The position numbers and the translations under genes were made by a program. Source: an uncultured Clostridia bacterium (GTDB taxonomy: Bacteria; Bacillota; Clostridia; TANB77; CAG-508). Taken from it: 64,000 bases of DNA. Of this stretch, positions 20,588 through 29,794 are shown piece after piece. How positions within the stretch are numbered: the stretch's first letter is position 1; each line of letters opens with the position of its first letter. The notes under the pieces are model-generated. The model ran no database searches, was not told the DNA's origin, and saw only the letters and a program-made list of their open reading frames with translations. The stretch covers positions 62,001-126,000 of the forward strand of contig CAJFII010000008.1 of NCBI GenBank assembly GCA_904381285.1, written 5' to 3'.

Positions 20588-21100
20588 TTATTGTTTTATT
20601 TCTAGTTGTTCTCCAATAATTTCTTCTTTATTTTCTTCTAAAATGGATGTACAGTGAGGACATCTAGAAGCTTTTATATTAATTTCAGATAAGCAATATG
20701 GACATATTTTTGTAGTTGGCTCTGGTTTAGGCTCTTCTTTTTTCTTCTTCTTTTTGAAAAATTTAGGTTGTTTTTCAAGCTTTTTATTTATATCCTTTGC
20801 TTTTTCCTCAATAGTTTTATTTAACTTATTAATATATCTAACCATAAGAAATACAGCAAAAGCTATAATCAAAAAGTTTATTACATTTGTTATAAATGAT
20901 CCATATTTTATAGATGTATTTCCAAAATTAATTGTTAAATTATTAAAATCAATTTTTCCAGTAAAAATTGAAACAAAAGGCATTACTATGTCATTTACTA
21001 AAGAATTAACAATCTTTTGAAAAGCACCACCAATAATAACACCAATTGCTAAATCTATTACATTTCCTCTTGTAGCAAATTGCTTAAATTCTTTCCACAT
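20588..21100 (-). CDS. mscL: Large-conductance mechanosensitive channel with C-terminal zinc ribbon
   Basis: 170 aa. The channel part is residues 1-100: [27 protein letters not shown] (N-terminal helix and pore-lining TM1), then TM2 ([16 protein letters not shown]). A very basic linker ([16 protein letters not shown]) leads to a zinc ribbon [18 protein letters not shown] (two CxxC pairs) and an acidic tail. MscL opens under membrane tension to release osmolytes. A ribbon on MscL is unusual against the standard 130-150 aa form. Confidence 0.93.
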   Translation of the reverse strand: MWKEFKQFATRGNVIDLAIGVIIGGAFQKIVNSLVNDIVMPFVSIFTGKIDFNNLTINFGNTSIKYGSFITNVINFLIIAFAVFLMVRYINKLNKTIEEKAKDINKKLEKQPKFFKKKKKKEEPKPEPTTKICPYCLSEINIKASRCPHCTSILEENKEEIIGEQLEIKQ

Positions 21101-21216
21101 AAAGCATCACCTCTATATAAAATAATATGATAAAAGTAGAAAAATGTCAAATTTGCTGTGAAATACAATGCAATAGTGAAAAAATATATAAAGGATTAAA
21201 TATAAAAAAGAATATT

Positions 21217-22176
21217 TTATAAATTAATAATTTTTTCTATAATTGATATATCTTCAATCTTATTAATTCCAAAACATTTTTTTCCTAAATCTTTTATTGA
21301 AGCACCTAGATGGTACATTTCTTGATTATCTATTACTATAAATCTATCATGAAATTTATTAGTTCTAGATACTTTTAATATGGGATATTCTTTATTAAAT
21401 TTTTTGATATCTAAATTTTCTATATTACTTTTGTTAGAAGTTAAAATAGATACTTCTATATTTTTTTTCTTTTTAGTTAGCATTTCTAAAACACTATCAT
21501 CAATATAATTATCTATAATTAAAATTTTTTTATTAGCTTTTTTTATAATATCTATAATCAATTTATAAGCATCGTAAATTTGACCATCAAAAAATATTTT
21601 TTGTTTAATATTTTTTTCTACTTGAAATTGCTTAAAAACCTCATTGAATTTTTTATCATATTCTAATAGCTTATATTCTATATTTGTTAATCTACTAAAA
21701 ATTTGACCATTAAGCATCAAAAATCTTCTCATTTCAACAAAAGCATCCATAATATTTATACTAACTTGGATAGCAATGTCATTTTTTAATAAGCCGGATA
21801 ACATAGCTATTCCTTGTTCTGTAAATGCATAAGGTAAATATTTACGATGTTTACCTCTGCCTTCGTTGTAACTTGAGTTTGGAATTTGTGGATTTAGAGA
21901 AGAGAATTCAAGATTTTTATTAAAGCCACTTTTGTTTAAGGTCACATATTGTGACCTTAAATAAGAATACTCATCATTAGTTAATTGAAAGCAAAATTTT
22001 TCTGGAAATCTATTAATATTTCTTTTTACAGCTTGATTTATCTTTTTTGTTTCATAGTTGTACAACATTGCTACATCAGAATCTAACATAACTTGTTTTC
22101 CTCGAATTGTATATATTAAATTTTTTATTTCTTCATTAGAAATTTCATTTTTAATTATTAATTTATTTTCTTCCAT
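21217..22176 (-). CDS. ORF6N DNA-binding protein with phospholipase-D-like C-terminus
   Basis: 319 aa. Residues about 15-150 match the ORF6N domain of phage antirepressor-like proteins (IRGKQVMLDSDVAMLYNYETKKINQAVKRN, FPEKFCFQLTNDEY, LPYAFTEQGIAMLSGLL). The C-terminal about 110 aa (KKILIIDNYIDDSVLEML, FHDRFIVIDNQEMYHLGASIKDLG) resembles a single PLD/HKD-like domain often attached to ORF6N. An 11-12-bp perfect inverted repeat lies inside the coding region (21935-21961). It probably came from a mobile element, now monocistronic with a consensus promoter. Function in the host is unknown. Confidence 0.8.
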   Translation of the reverse strand: MEENKLIIKNEISNEEIKNLIYTIRGKQVMLDSDVAMLYNYETKKINQAVKRNINRFPEKFCFQLTNDEYSYLRSQYVTLNKSGFNKNLEFSSLNPQIPNSSYNEGRGKHRKYLPYAFTEQGIAMLSGLLKNDIAIQVSINIMDAFVEMRRFLMLNGQIFSRLTNIEYKLLEYDKKFNEVFKQFQVEKNIKQKIFFDGQIYDAYKLIIDIIKKANKKILIIDNYIDDSVLEMLTKKKKNIEVSILTSNKSNIENLDIKKFNKEYPILKVSRTNKFHDRFIVIDNQEMYHLGASIKDLGKKCFGINKIEDISIIEKIINL

Positions 22177-22204
22177 AACTTCACATCCTTAATAAACTAC
22201 GTAC

Positions 22205-22233
22205 AGTTTAAAACAAATGTTTGCAAATGTCAA
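22205..22233 (-). promoter_or_regulatory. Sigma-A promoter for the ORF6N gene
   Basis: On the minus strand: TTGACA (22228-22233), 17-base spacer, TAAACT (22205-22210), about 30 bases from the ATG. Confidence 0.65.
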
Positions 22234-22346
22234 GAGATTAGTCCTAAAAAAATATATTTGCATAGTTTTTTTGTAATTTTTCTTCTAAAAACGAAAAAAA
22301 TGTTATATAATATTAGCATAAAATACAAAAGGAGAAAAACAGCAAT

Positions 22347-25300
22347 ATGAATGCACTTATAAAAATGCTATCAAATTCTAAAAAATTTAATAGCTATCTA
22401 GAAGATATAAAAAATAAAAAAAGTCCAGTTATGCTAACTGGGCTTACAGATGTTAGTAAAACTTATTTTTCTTATGGAACAAGTGAATATATAAATAATA
22501 ATATTTGTATAATTACATATAATGAAATACAAGCAAAGAGATTAGTAAAAGATATTAGTTATTTTAATGAAAATGTAGTTTTATTACCAAAAAGAGAAAT
22601 TGTAACATATGATTATGTTGCTGAAAGTAAGGACTTGCCATATGAAAGAATAGAAGCGTTAAATAAAATTTATGAGGGAAAAGCAAAAGTAATTGTTACT
22701 ACAATAGAAGCTTTAATGCAAAGAATAGTACCTAAAAATGTATTGTATAAAAATTTATTAAAATTTAATATTGGTAAAACATATAATTTAGAAGAAATTA
22801 AAAAAACTCTAGTATCATTGGGATATATTAGATGTGATTTAATTGAAGCCAAAGGACAATTTAGTATAAGAGGTGGAATTTTAGATGTTGCTATAACAGA
22901 TAAAAAGGGAGTTAGAATTGAATTTTGGGGAGATGATGTAGATTCTATAAGATACTTTAATATAGCAAGTCAACGTTCTACAGAAATGATAGAGAATGTT
23001 ACAATATATCCTTGTCATGAATTTGTTTTAGACACAAATTTAGAAGATGTTTGTAAAGAAATTGAAAATAGATATGATGAAGAAAAATATGAAAATATTA
23101 TAAAAAATGACATAGAATTAATAAAATCTGGAAACTATATTAGTAAAATAGATAAATACTATGATAGTTTTTATAAAAATACTACAAATTTATTAGACTA
23201 TATAGAAGATAACTATATAATATTTTTAGATGAAGCAAATAAAATAAAAGCAAGGGCTAATAATGTATTAGTAGATAACCAAAATGTTCAAAAAATGTTA
23301 ATGGAAAAAGAAAAAATAATTCCAGATGCAATAAGTAATATTTATGAATATGAAGATGTAATATCACAAATTTTAAAAAGACAAACAGTATATTTAGAAA
23401 AACAAGATACTAGCTTCGTAGACGAAAATAAAGTAAATGCTAAAAGAAATGGAATTAATTTTACAACAAGAGAAGTAAACTTTTATAAAAGTGGTATGGA
23501 ATTATTTTTAGAAGAAGTTCAAACAGCAATAAATGAGAAAAAAACTGTAGTTGTATTAGCAGGTAATGAGCAAAATAGTCAGAAGTTATCTTTATTATTA
23601 TTAGAAAAAGAAATACCACATAAATATATGGAAAAACTAGATAAAGATATTCCAAGTAGTGTTGTAATAGTATCTACAGGAGTTGTTTCAACAGGTTTTG
23701 AATGTTATGATTTAAATTTACTAGTTATTAGTAGTGAAGAACTATTTAATAAAGATACCAAAAAGAGAAGAAGGGCACATACAGATTTTAGTAATGGTGA
23801 AAAAGTAGTATTTGCAGACTTGAAAATAGGAGATTATGTTGTTCATAAAACCCATGGAATTGGACAGTTTATAGGTGTAAATACAATTAAGGCAGATAAT
23901 ATTACAAAAGATTATATAAAAATAAAATATAGAGATGATGATATATTATATGTTCCAACTAATCAACTAGATAATATTAGAAAATATATAGGTGGAGGAG
24001 AAGCACTACCAAAGCTAAACAGATTAGGCAGTAAAGAGTGGTCAAATACTAAGAAAAAAGTAAAATCAAATTTACAAGAAGTAGCAAGAAACTTAATAGA
24101 ATTATATGCAAAAAGGCAGAAAATAAAAGGTTTTGCCTTTGAAAAAGATACACCATGGCAAACACAATTTGAAAATAGTTTTCCATATGTAGAAACAGAT
24201 GACCAATTAAGATGTATTGAAGAAGTAAAAAAAGATATGGAAAAAGATAAACCAATGGATAGGCTGTTATGTGGTGACGTAGGATATGGTAAAACAGAAG
24301 TAGCAATTCGTGCGGCTTTTAAAGCTTGTATGAGCCAAAAACAAGTAGCATATTTAGTACCAACAACAATTCTTGCAAATCAACAGTATGAAAGTTTTAA
24401 AGAAAGAATGGAAGATTTTGCAATAAGAGTAGAGCTATTAAATAGATTTAGAACAAAAAAGGAACAACAAGAAGTTATAAAAAAATTAAAGCTTGGAGAA
24501 GTTGATGTTGTTATTGGAACACATAGACTTTTAAGTAAAGATGTAGAATTTAAAGATTTAGGATTATTGATTATTGATGAAGAGCATCGTTTTGGAGTAA
24601 AAGATAAAGAAAAAATAAAAGAATTAAAAGCAAATATAGATGTTTTAACAATGACAGCTACTCCAATTCCAAGAACATTACATATGTCTATTGTTGGAGT
24701 AAGGGACATGTCTGTAATATATGAACCACCACAAAATAGACGACCAGTACAAACTTATGTATTAGAATATGATGAAGAAGTAGTAAAAGAAGCAATCACA
24801 AGAGAATTAGAGAGAGATGGACAGGTATTTTACTTATATAATAATGTTGAAGGAATTATAAAGAAAAGCGAAGACATAAAAAAACTTGTTCCAGAAGCTA
24901 AAGTAGGATATGCACATGGAAAAATGACTGGTAGAGAATTAGAAGAAATAATGATGGATTTCATAAACAAAAAAATAAATGTATTGGTTTGTACAACAAT
25001 TTTAGAATCTGGAATTGATATACCAAATGCAAATACAATAATTGTTGAAAATGCAGATAGATTAGGTTTAGCACAGCTATATCAAATTAGAGGAAGAGTA
25101 GGAAGAAGTAATATACAAAGTTATGCATATATTACCTATAAACCAGATAAACTATTATCTGAGGTGGCAGATAAAAGGTTAAAGGCAATAAAGGAATTTA
25201 CAGAGTTTGGCTCAGGATTTAAAATTGCAATGCGTGATTTAGAAATAAGAGGAGCAGGAAGTTTACTTGGTGAAATACAACATGGACATATGGATCAAGT

Positions 25301-25814
25301 TGGGTATGATACTTATTGCAAATTATTAGATGAAGTTATAAAAGAAATGCAAGGAGTAGAAGTACCACAAGAAGTAGATGTACAAATAGATATTAATGTA
25401 TCAAGCTATATTCCAGATGACTATATAGAAAATAGTAGTCAGAAGATAGAAATTTACCAAAATATTGCTCTTTGTAGAAATGAAGAAGATATACAAAATG
25501 TAATAGATGAGATTATTGATAGATATGGTCAAATGCCAGAAGAAGTAAATAATTTACTTGAAATTGCACGTATTAAGGAACTTGCAAAAAAAGCATTTGT
25601 AACTAAAATTTCTGAGAGAAGAGACAGCATAGTATTTAATTTTGATGCAAATAATTTTAATTTAGATGTTGTTGATAAATTAATAAAAACATATAGAAAT
25701 CAAATAAAATTTTCACCAGGTAAAGAGCCATATATAACATATAAGGTACAAGAAAATTCGGATGCAGTAATAATAAAGAAAATAAAAGATTTTTTAAAGG
25801 AAATAGCTAATTAG
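22347..25814 (+). CDS. mfd: Transcription-repair coupling factor
   Basis: 1155 aa, full length. It removes stalled RNA polymerase at DNA lesions and recruits UvrA. The N-terminal UvrB-like region is followed by the RNA-polymerase-interacting CarD-like domain (KIGDYVVHKTHGIGQFIGV, about residue 490) and the RecG-like translocase with Walker A GDVGYGKTE, DEEHRFG, TATPIPRTLH and QIRGRVGRS. The C-terminal TRCF domain follows. AAAGGAG precedes the ATG, and the methyltransferase gene starts 29 bases after the stop. Confidence 0.97.
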   Translation: MNALIKMLSNSKKFNSYLEDIKNKKSPVMLTGLTDVSKTYFSYGTSEYINNNICIITYNEIQAKRLVKDISYFNENVVLLPKREIVTYDYVAESKDLPYERIEALNKIYEGKAKVIVTTIEALMQRIVPKNVLYKNLLKFNIGKTYNLEEIKKTLVSLGYIRCDLIEAKGQFSIRGGILDVAITDKKGVRIEFWGDDVDSIRYFNIASQRSTEMIENVTIYPCHEFVLDTNLEDVCKEIENRYDEEKYENIIKNDIELIKSGNYISKIDKYYDSFYKNTTNLLDYIEDNYIIFLDEANKIKARANNVLVDNQNVQKMLMEKEKIIPDAISNIYEYEDVISQILKRQTVYLEKQDTSFVDENKVNAKRNGINFTTREVNFYKSGMELFLEEVQTAINEKKTVVVLAGNEQNSQKLSLLLLEKEIPHKYMEKLDKDIPSSVVIVSTGVVSTGFECYDLNLLVISSEELFNKDTKKRRRAHTDFSNGEKVVFADLKIGDYVVHKTHGIGQFIGVNTIKADNITKDYIKIKYRDDDILYVPTNQLDNIRKYIGGGEALPKLNRLGSKEWSNTKKKVKSNLQEVARNLIELYAKRQKIKGFAFEKDTPWQTQFENSFPYVETDDQLRCIEEVKKDMEKDKPMDRLLCGDVGYGKTEVAIRAAFKACMSQKQVAYLVPTTILANQQYESFKERMEDFAIRVELLNRFRTKKEQQEVIKKLKLGEVDVVIGTHRLLSKDVEFKDLGLLIIDEEHRFGVKDKEKIKELKANIDVLTMTATPIPRTLHMSIVGVRDMSVIYEPPQNRRPVQTYVLEYDEEVVKEAITRELERDGQVFYLYNNVEGIIKKSEDIKKLVPEAKVGYAHGKMTGRELEEIMMDFINKKINVLVCTTILESGIDIPNANTIIVENADRLGLAQLYQIRGRVGRSNIQSYAYITYKPDKLLSEVADKRLKAIKEFTEFGSGFKIAMRDLEIRGAGSLLGEIQHGHMDQVGYDTYCKLLDEVIKEMQGVEVPQEVDVQIDINVSSYIPDDYIENSSQKIEIYQNIALCRNEEDIQNVIDEIIDRYGQMPEEVNNLLEIARIKELAKKAFVTKISERRDSIVFNFDANNFNLDVVDKLIKTYRNQIKFSPGKEPYITYKVQENSDAVIIKKIKDFLKEIAN

Positions 25815-25843
25815 AAGGGATTTTATATAAAAGGAGAAAGAAC

Positions 25844-26639
25844 ATGCATGTTATAACAAGTAAAGATAATGAAATAATAAAAAATATTCGTAAACTAAAA
25901 GATAAAAAATATAGAGAACTTAATAATAAGTATGTGATAGAAGGAATAAAACTAATAGAAGAGGCAATTGAGCAAAAAGCACAAATAGATACAATAGTTG
26001 TATGCGAGGACTGTATAGAAAATAAATCTATTGAGCAAAAACTTTTATATGAAATTGCTAAATATAATTGTTTATATGTATCAGAAAAAGTATTTAGTGC
26101 AGTAACAGAAGTAACAAATCCTCAAGGAATTTTAGCTGTTATAAATAAAGAAAATAAAAAAGAAGATATTGATTATAATCAAGATGTAATTGTTGTTTTA
26201 GATGGAATACAAGATCCAGGAAACTTAGGAACTATATTAAGAACAGTGGATAGTGCCCGGATTAAACCAAATAATTATATCTAATAAAACAACAGATGCA
26301 TACAATCCAAAGGTTATTAGGTCTACAATGGGAGCAATATTTAGAGTTAAAATTATAACTTCTGAAGATTTAGTAAAAACATTAAAAGAAATGAAAAAGC
26401 ATAAATTTAAAGTTGTTGCTACGTCATTACAGACTAATGATAGCATATATGATATATATTATAATAAAAAGGTATTAGTAATTGGAAATGAGGCAAATGG
26501 TGTATCAGATGATGTTTTAAATATAGCTGATGTAAAAGCTAAAATTCCAATGTTAGGTAAAACAGAAAGTTTAAATGCTTCTGTTGCAACAAGTATTATT
26601 TTATATGAATATGTTAGACAAAAAATTTCAAATAAATAG
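25844..26639 (+). CDS. SpoU/TrmH-family RNA 2'-O-methyltransferase, two frames joined at a CGG codon
   Basis: The first frame (138 codons) has the substrate-binding N-terminal domain (VITSKDNEIIKNIRKLKDKKYR, EGIKLIEEA) and the start of the SPOUT domain (VVLDGIQDPGNLGTILRTVDSA). It then reaches CGG (26258-26260) and stops eight codons later. Skipping the C gives ...RTVDSA-GLNQIIISNKTTDAYNPKV..., exactly the family consensus, through to VIGNEANGVSDDVL, IPMLGKTESLNASVATSIILYE (AdoMet knot). The joined protein is about 264 aa, the normal length. Alternatives are a real mutation or a sequence error. All catalytic motifs are otherwise intact. Confidence 0.85.
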
Positions 26640-26648
26640 TAAGAAAAT

Positions 26649-26735
26649 TGGACGTTAACGAAATCGAAGATTTCGACGTCCACATGTGCAAAATTGCTTC
26701 GCAATTATTGCACGTATCAAGGTAAATTAACCTTG
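26649..26735. repeat. Three tandem hairpins of unknown nature
   Basis: Hairpin 1 (26649-26682) has 7+7 bp with a TAA bulge and GAA loop. Hairpin 2 (26686-26713) has 6+6 bp with one bulged A and a TTC loop. Hairpin 3 (26718-26735) has 6 bp. The block is clearly more GC-rich than its surroundings and non-coding. It could be a palindromic (REP/BIME-like) repeat unit, an sRNA, or a compound terminator of the methyltransferase gene. Confidence 0.55.
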
Positions 26736-26758
26736 TTGGTCGATTTTTCCTATACAAT

Positions 26759-26802
26759 AAAAAAAGAAGTATTCTTAATTTTATAAGTATACTTCTTTTT
26801 TA
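26759..26802. terminator. Terminator between convergent genes
   Basis: 12-bp stem AAAAAGAAGTAT/ATACTTCTTTTT with an inner 4-bp stem. It serves the DUF4364 gene and the methyltransferase. Confidence 0.75.
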
Positions 26803-26827
26803 TGTATAGAGCTATGATTTTCCACTA

Positions 26828-27358
26828 TTACTGAGTTAATATTCCTAATATAATAGGATATATTTCATTGTAATTATTTTCCCATTTTTCTGCTATTAAT
26901 TTTGCTTGTTCTCGCGAATCTGCCTGTAATTTTATTTCAAAATTAGTTACATTATTTTTTACTAATTTGCATGTTACAATAAATTCATGTTCATTTCTTG
27001 GAAAAAATTCAGAAACTGCATGATTGTTATTTTGTACATCATCTACTTCTGCTTTTAGGGCATTATCTATTTGTAATTTAACAATGCCAGGTAGTAAATC
27101 ATCTGTTAAAGATAGAGTTTCTTTTCCAGTATCGGTTATTTTATACATGGTTTTGTCTTCTTTAGTATATCCGATAATATATTTATTTTCTAATAGATCT
27201 AATAAAAATTGTTGAAAATAAAAATAATTCATTTCTTTAATAGACAATATAAGTTTTAATAAATTATCATTATCTATTGGTTTATTTAGTTTGTTTAAAA
27301 TATATAAAATTAAAACTTTATTTTCTGCTAGAGTTTCATTATCTTCGTTTAATTTCAT
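26828..27358 (-). CDS. DUF4364-family protein (winged-helix)
   Basis: 176 aa. The N-terminal half reads as a winged helix (LAENKVLILYILNKLNKPIDNDNLLKLIL, then DLLENKYIIGYTKEDKTMYKITDTGKETL). The C-terminal half (residues about 110-170, EFIVTCKLVKNNVTNFEIKL) is a beta-rich domain. Order and motifs match the clostridial DUF4364 (PF14277) family, predicted transcriptional regulators with unknown targets. It lies directly downstream of engB on the minus strand. Confidence 0.85.
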   Translation of the reverse strand: MKLNEDNETLAENKVLILYILNKLNKPIDNDNLLKLILSIKEMNYFYFQQFLLDLLENKYIIGYTKEDKTMYKITDTGKETLSLTDDLLPGIVKLQIDNALKAEVDDVQNNNHAVSEFFPRNEHEFIVTCKLVKNNVTNFEIKLQADSREQAKLIAEKWENNYNEIYPIILGILTQ

Positions 27359-27376
27359 GCAAGATTACATCCTTTC

Positions 27377-27961
27377 TTATTTAGTTAGTAATTTTTCTAT
27401 ATTTTCCCAGACTTTATCACTGTATACTTTTCTTTCAGAAGAAAAAGGAAGTATTATGCTAAAAGAAATTCCTAATTCTTTTTTTATTTCATCAACATAA
27501 TCATCTACTTTAGTTGGTGCAATTTTGTCTGCTTTATTAGCAAGAACAATAAAAGGTAAATTTGATTTCATAACATAATTGTACATCAATTTATCATTAG
27601 CAGTAGGTTTATGGCGAATATCTATTAAGAATATTATTAAAGAAATAGTATCTCTTTTTACTAAATATTCTTCAGTAAATTCATTAACTTTTTCTTGTTC
27701 TACTTTAGACATTTTACTATATCCATATCCAGGTAAATCTACAAAATAAAAAGAATTATCTATATTATAAAAATTGATTTGCCTTGTTTTTCCAGGTTCA
27801 CTACTAGTTCTTGCTAAAGATTTTCTATTAACCATAGTGTTAATAAATGAAGATTTTCCAACATTAGATTTACCAACCAAAACAATTTCAGGTAATCCAT
27901 TTGTAGGATATTGTTTTGGACTAACTGCAGAAACTTCAAATTTTGGATTTTTTACAACCAT
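27377..27961 (-). CDS. engB: Ribosome biogenesis GTP-binding protein EngB/YsxC
   Basis: 194 aa. GTPase needed for late 50S assembly. G1 GKSNVGKSSF, G3 DLPGYG, G4 ANKADK, and the start NPKFEVSAVSPKQYP are all typical. It lies between serS and the DUF4364 gene, all on the minus strand with short gaps, so probably one operon. Confidence 0.95.
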   Translation of the reverse strand: MVVKNPKFEVSAVSPKQYPTNGLPEIVLVGKSNVGKSSFINTMVNRKSLARTSSEPGKTRQINFYNIDNSFYFVDLPGYGYSKMSKVEQEKVNEFTEEYLVKRDTISLIIFLIDIRHKPTANDKLMYNYVMKSNLPFIVLANKADKIAPTKVDDYVDEIKKELGISFSIILPFSSERKVYSDKVWENIEKLLTK

Positions 27962-27974
27962 ATTTTTCTCCTTA

Positions 27975-29261
27975 TTATTTGTTTTTCTTTATACAAGTTT
28001 TACCACCCATATATGGCTGTAAAACTTTTGGTATATTTATGCTTCCATCTTCATTATAATTGTTTTCAAGTAATGCAATCAACATACGAGGTGGAGCAAC
28101 TACAGTATTATTTAAAGTATGTGCAAAATAATTTCCTTTTTCACATTTTATACGAATACCTAAACGTCTTGCTTGGGCATCAGTTAAGTTAGAACAACTT
28201 CCAACTTCAAAGTATTTCTTTTGTCTAGGACTCCAAGCTTCTACATCTACACTTTTGGCTTTTAAATCAGCTAAATCACCACTGCAACATTCTAAAGTAC
28301 GAACTGGTATATCTAAACTTCTAAATAGTTCAACAGTATAAGACCACATTTTATCATACCACTTATAGCTGTCTTCTGGTTCACATACTACAATCATTTC
28401 CTGTTTTTCAAATTGGTGAATACGATAAACTCCACGTTCTTCTATTCCATGAGCACCTTTTTCTTTTCTAAAACAAGGAGAATAAGATGTCATTGTGTAA
28501 GGTAAGTCAGATTTTTGTAAAATTTGGTCTTTAAATTTACCAATCATAGAATGTTCACTAGTACCAATTAAATATAAATCTTCTCCTTCAATTTTATACA
28601 TCATTGCATCCATTTCTTCAAAGCTCATAACACCAGTAACAACATCTGAACGTATCATAAATGGAGGAATACAATAAGTAAATCCTTTATTTATCATAAA
28701 ATCTCTTGCATATGAAATTACAGCAGAATGAAGTCTTGCAATGTCTCCCATTAAATAATAAAATCCATTACCAGCAACTCTTCTTGCAGAATCTAAGTCG
28801 ATTCCACATAAAGATTCCATTATATCGGTGTGATAAGGTATTTCGTAATCTGGTACAAATGGTTCACCAAATTTTTGCACTTCAACATTTTTAGAATCAT
28901 CTTCACCTATAGGAACAGAGTCATGAATAATATTAGGTATTTTCATCATTCTAGTTTTTATTTCTGTTGCAAGTTCTGCTTCTAATTTTTCGTTTTCTAC
29001 CAGTTCATTATTTATAGCAACAACTTGATTTTTAAGAGCTTGCGCTTCATCTTTTTTTCCATTTTTCATTAATGTACCAATTTCAGCACTTAAACTATTA
29101 CGTTTAGAACGTAATTCATCACCTTTTAATTTTACATTTCTGTTTTTCTCATCTAATTCTAGTACTTCGTCAACTAAAACAAGTTTATGGTCTTGAAATT
29201 TTTTCCTTATGTTCTCCTTAACAATTTCTGGATTTTCTCTTACAAATTTAATATCTAACAT
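27975..29261 (-). CDS. serS: Seryl-tRNA synthetase
   Basis: 428 aa, class II. The N-terminal long antiparallel coiled coil (residues about 25-110) binds the tRNA-Ser variable arm. Motif 2 region FRKEKGAHGIEERGVYRIHQFEKQE and motif 3 NNTVVAPPRMLIALLENN are present. It is preceded by a T-box leader, so expression should rise when tRNA-Ser is uncharged. The start is set by AGGGGGG about 7 bases upstream. Confidence 0.97.
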   Translation of the reverse strand: MLDIKFVRENPEIVKENIRKKFQDHKLVLVDEVLELDEKNRNVKLKGDELRSKRNSLSAEIGTLMKNGKKDEAQALKNQVVAINNELVENEKLEAELATEIKTRMMKIPNIIHDSVPIGEDDSKNVEVQKFGEPFVPDYEIPYHTDIMESLCGIDLDSARRVAGNGFYYLMGDIARLHSAVISYARDFMINKGFTYCIPPFMIRSDVVTGVMSFEEMDAMMYKIEGEDLYLIGTSEHSMIGKFKDQILQKSDLPYTMTSYSPCFRKEKGAHGIEERGVYRIHQFEKQEMIVVCEPEDSYKWYDKMWSYTVELFRSLDIPVRTLECCSGDLADLKAKSVDVEAWSPRQKKYFEVGSCSNLTDAQARRLGIRIKCEKGNYFAHTLNNTVVAPPRMLIALLENNYNEDGSINIPKVLQPYMGGKTCIKKNK

Positions 29262-29284
29262 AAAATTCCCCCCTATAAAACAAA

Positions 29285-29520
29285 AACGCCCTTATATAAA
29301 CAACATAAGGACGAATAAAATTCGCGGTGCCACCTTAATTACTAACAAAAGTTAGCATCTTAACAATGTTATAACCCACATTACCCGGTTTCGCTTTTAC
29401 GAAAAGCAATAAAAGTAGATTCTCAAAAACGTTATAACCTACTTCCACCAAACGTAGGCTCTCTATATATAACAAATAATTGATACTATTCTTTTATTTT
29501 TGCCATATTTTAATGTAATT
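29285..29520 (-). promoter_or_regulatory. T-box riboswitch leader of serS
   Basis: On the minus strand the conserved T-box core GGTGGCACCGCG (complement of 29324-29335) precedes a terminator stem CGTCCTTAT/ATAAGGGCG and T6 (complement of about 29281-29313). Upstream is a long structured stem I region, and a promoter TTGTAT-17-TAAAAT near 29526-29554. The specifier codon could not be placed with confidence; a Ser codon is expected from the gene served. Confidence 0.88.
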
Positions 29521-29625
29521 ATTTTACCACAATAAAACTAAAAATACAAGTGTATCATATTGACAAAATATAATTCTATTTGTTATTTATCTTATTTTAG
29601 ATAAATTTGACAATGAAAACTAAAA

Positions 29626-29662
29626 GGAAAAAGACTAGGAACTGCACTCCTAGTCTTTTTTA
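29626..29662. terminator. Orphan bidirectional terminator beside the IS element
   Basis: Stem AAAAAGACTAGGA/TCCTAGTCTTTTT with a short loop and T-run. No gene upstream on the + strand uses it. It may have ended a minus-strand gene displaced by the IS insertion. Confidence 0.7.
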
Positions 29663-29723
29663 TTGTCTACGAAAACCCCACGTTTTACGTGGGGTTCAAA
29701 AGGCTTATAGCTATGGTGAAAAT

Positions 29724-29790
29724 AATCCCCTCCTTTGATATAATAATTTTGGTTTCGTCAGCCGCAAAATAAAAATCAAAGGAGGGGATT
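29724..29790 (+). promoter_or_regulatory. Inverted repeat sequestering the tnpA ribosome binding site
   Basis: 16-bp perfect stem: AATCCCCTCCTTTGAT (29724-29739) pairs with 29775-29790, which contains the GGAGGGG Shine-Dalgarno of tnpA. IS200 elements are known to limit transposase translation this way. A TATAAT (29739-29744) lies in the loop side, so only transcripts starting upstream would fold. Confidence 0.75.
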
Positions 29791-29794
29791 GTCT

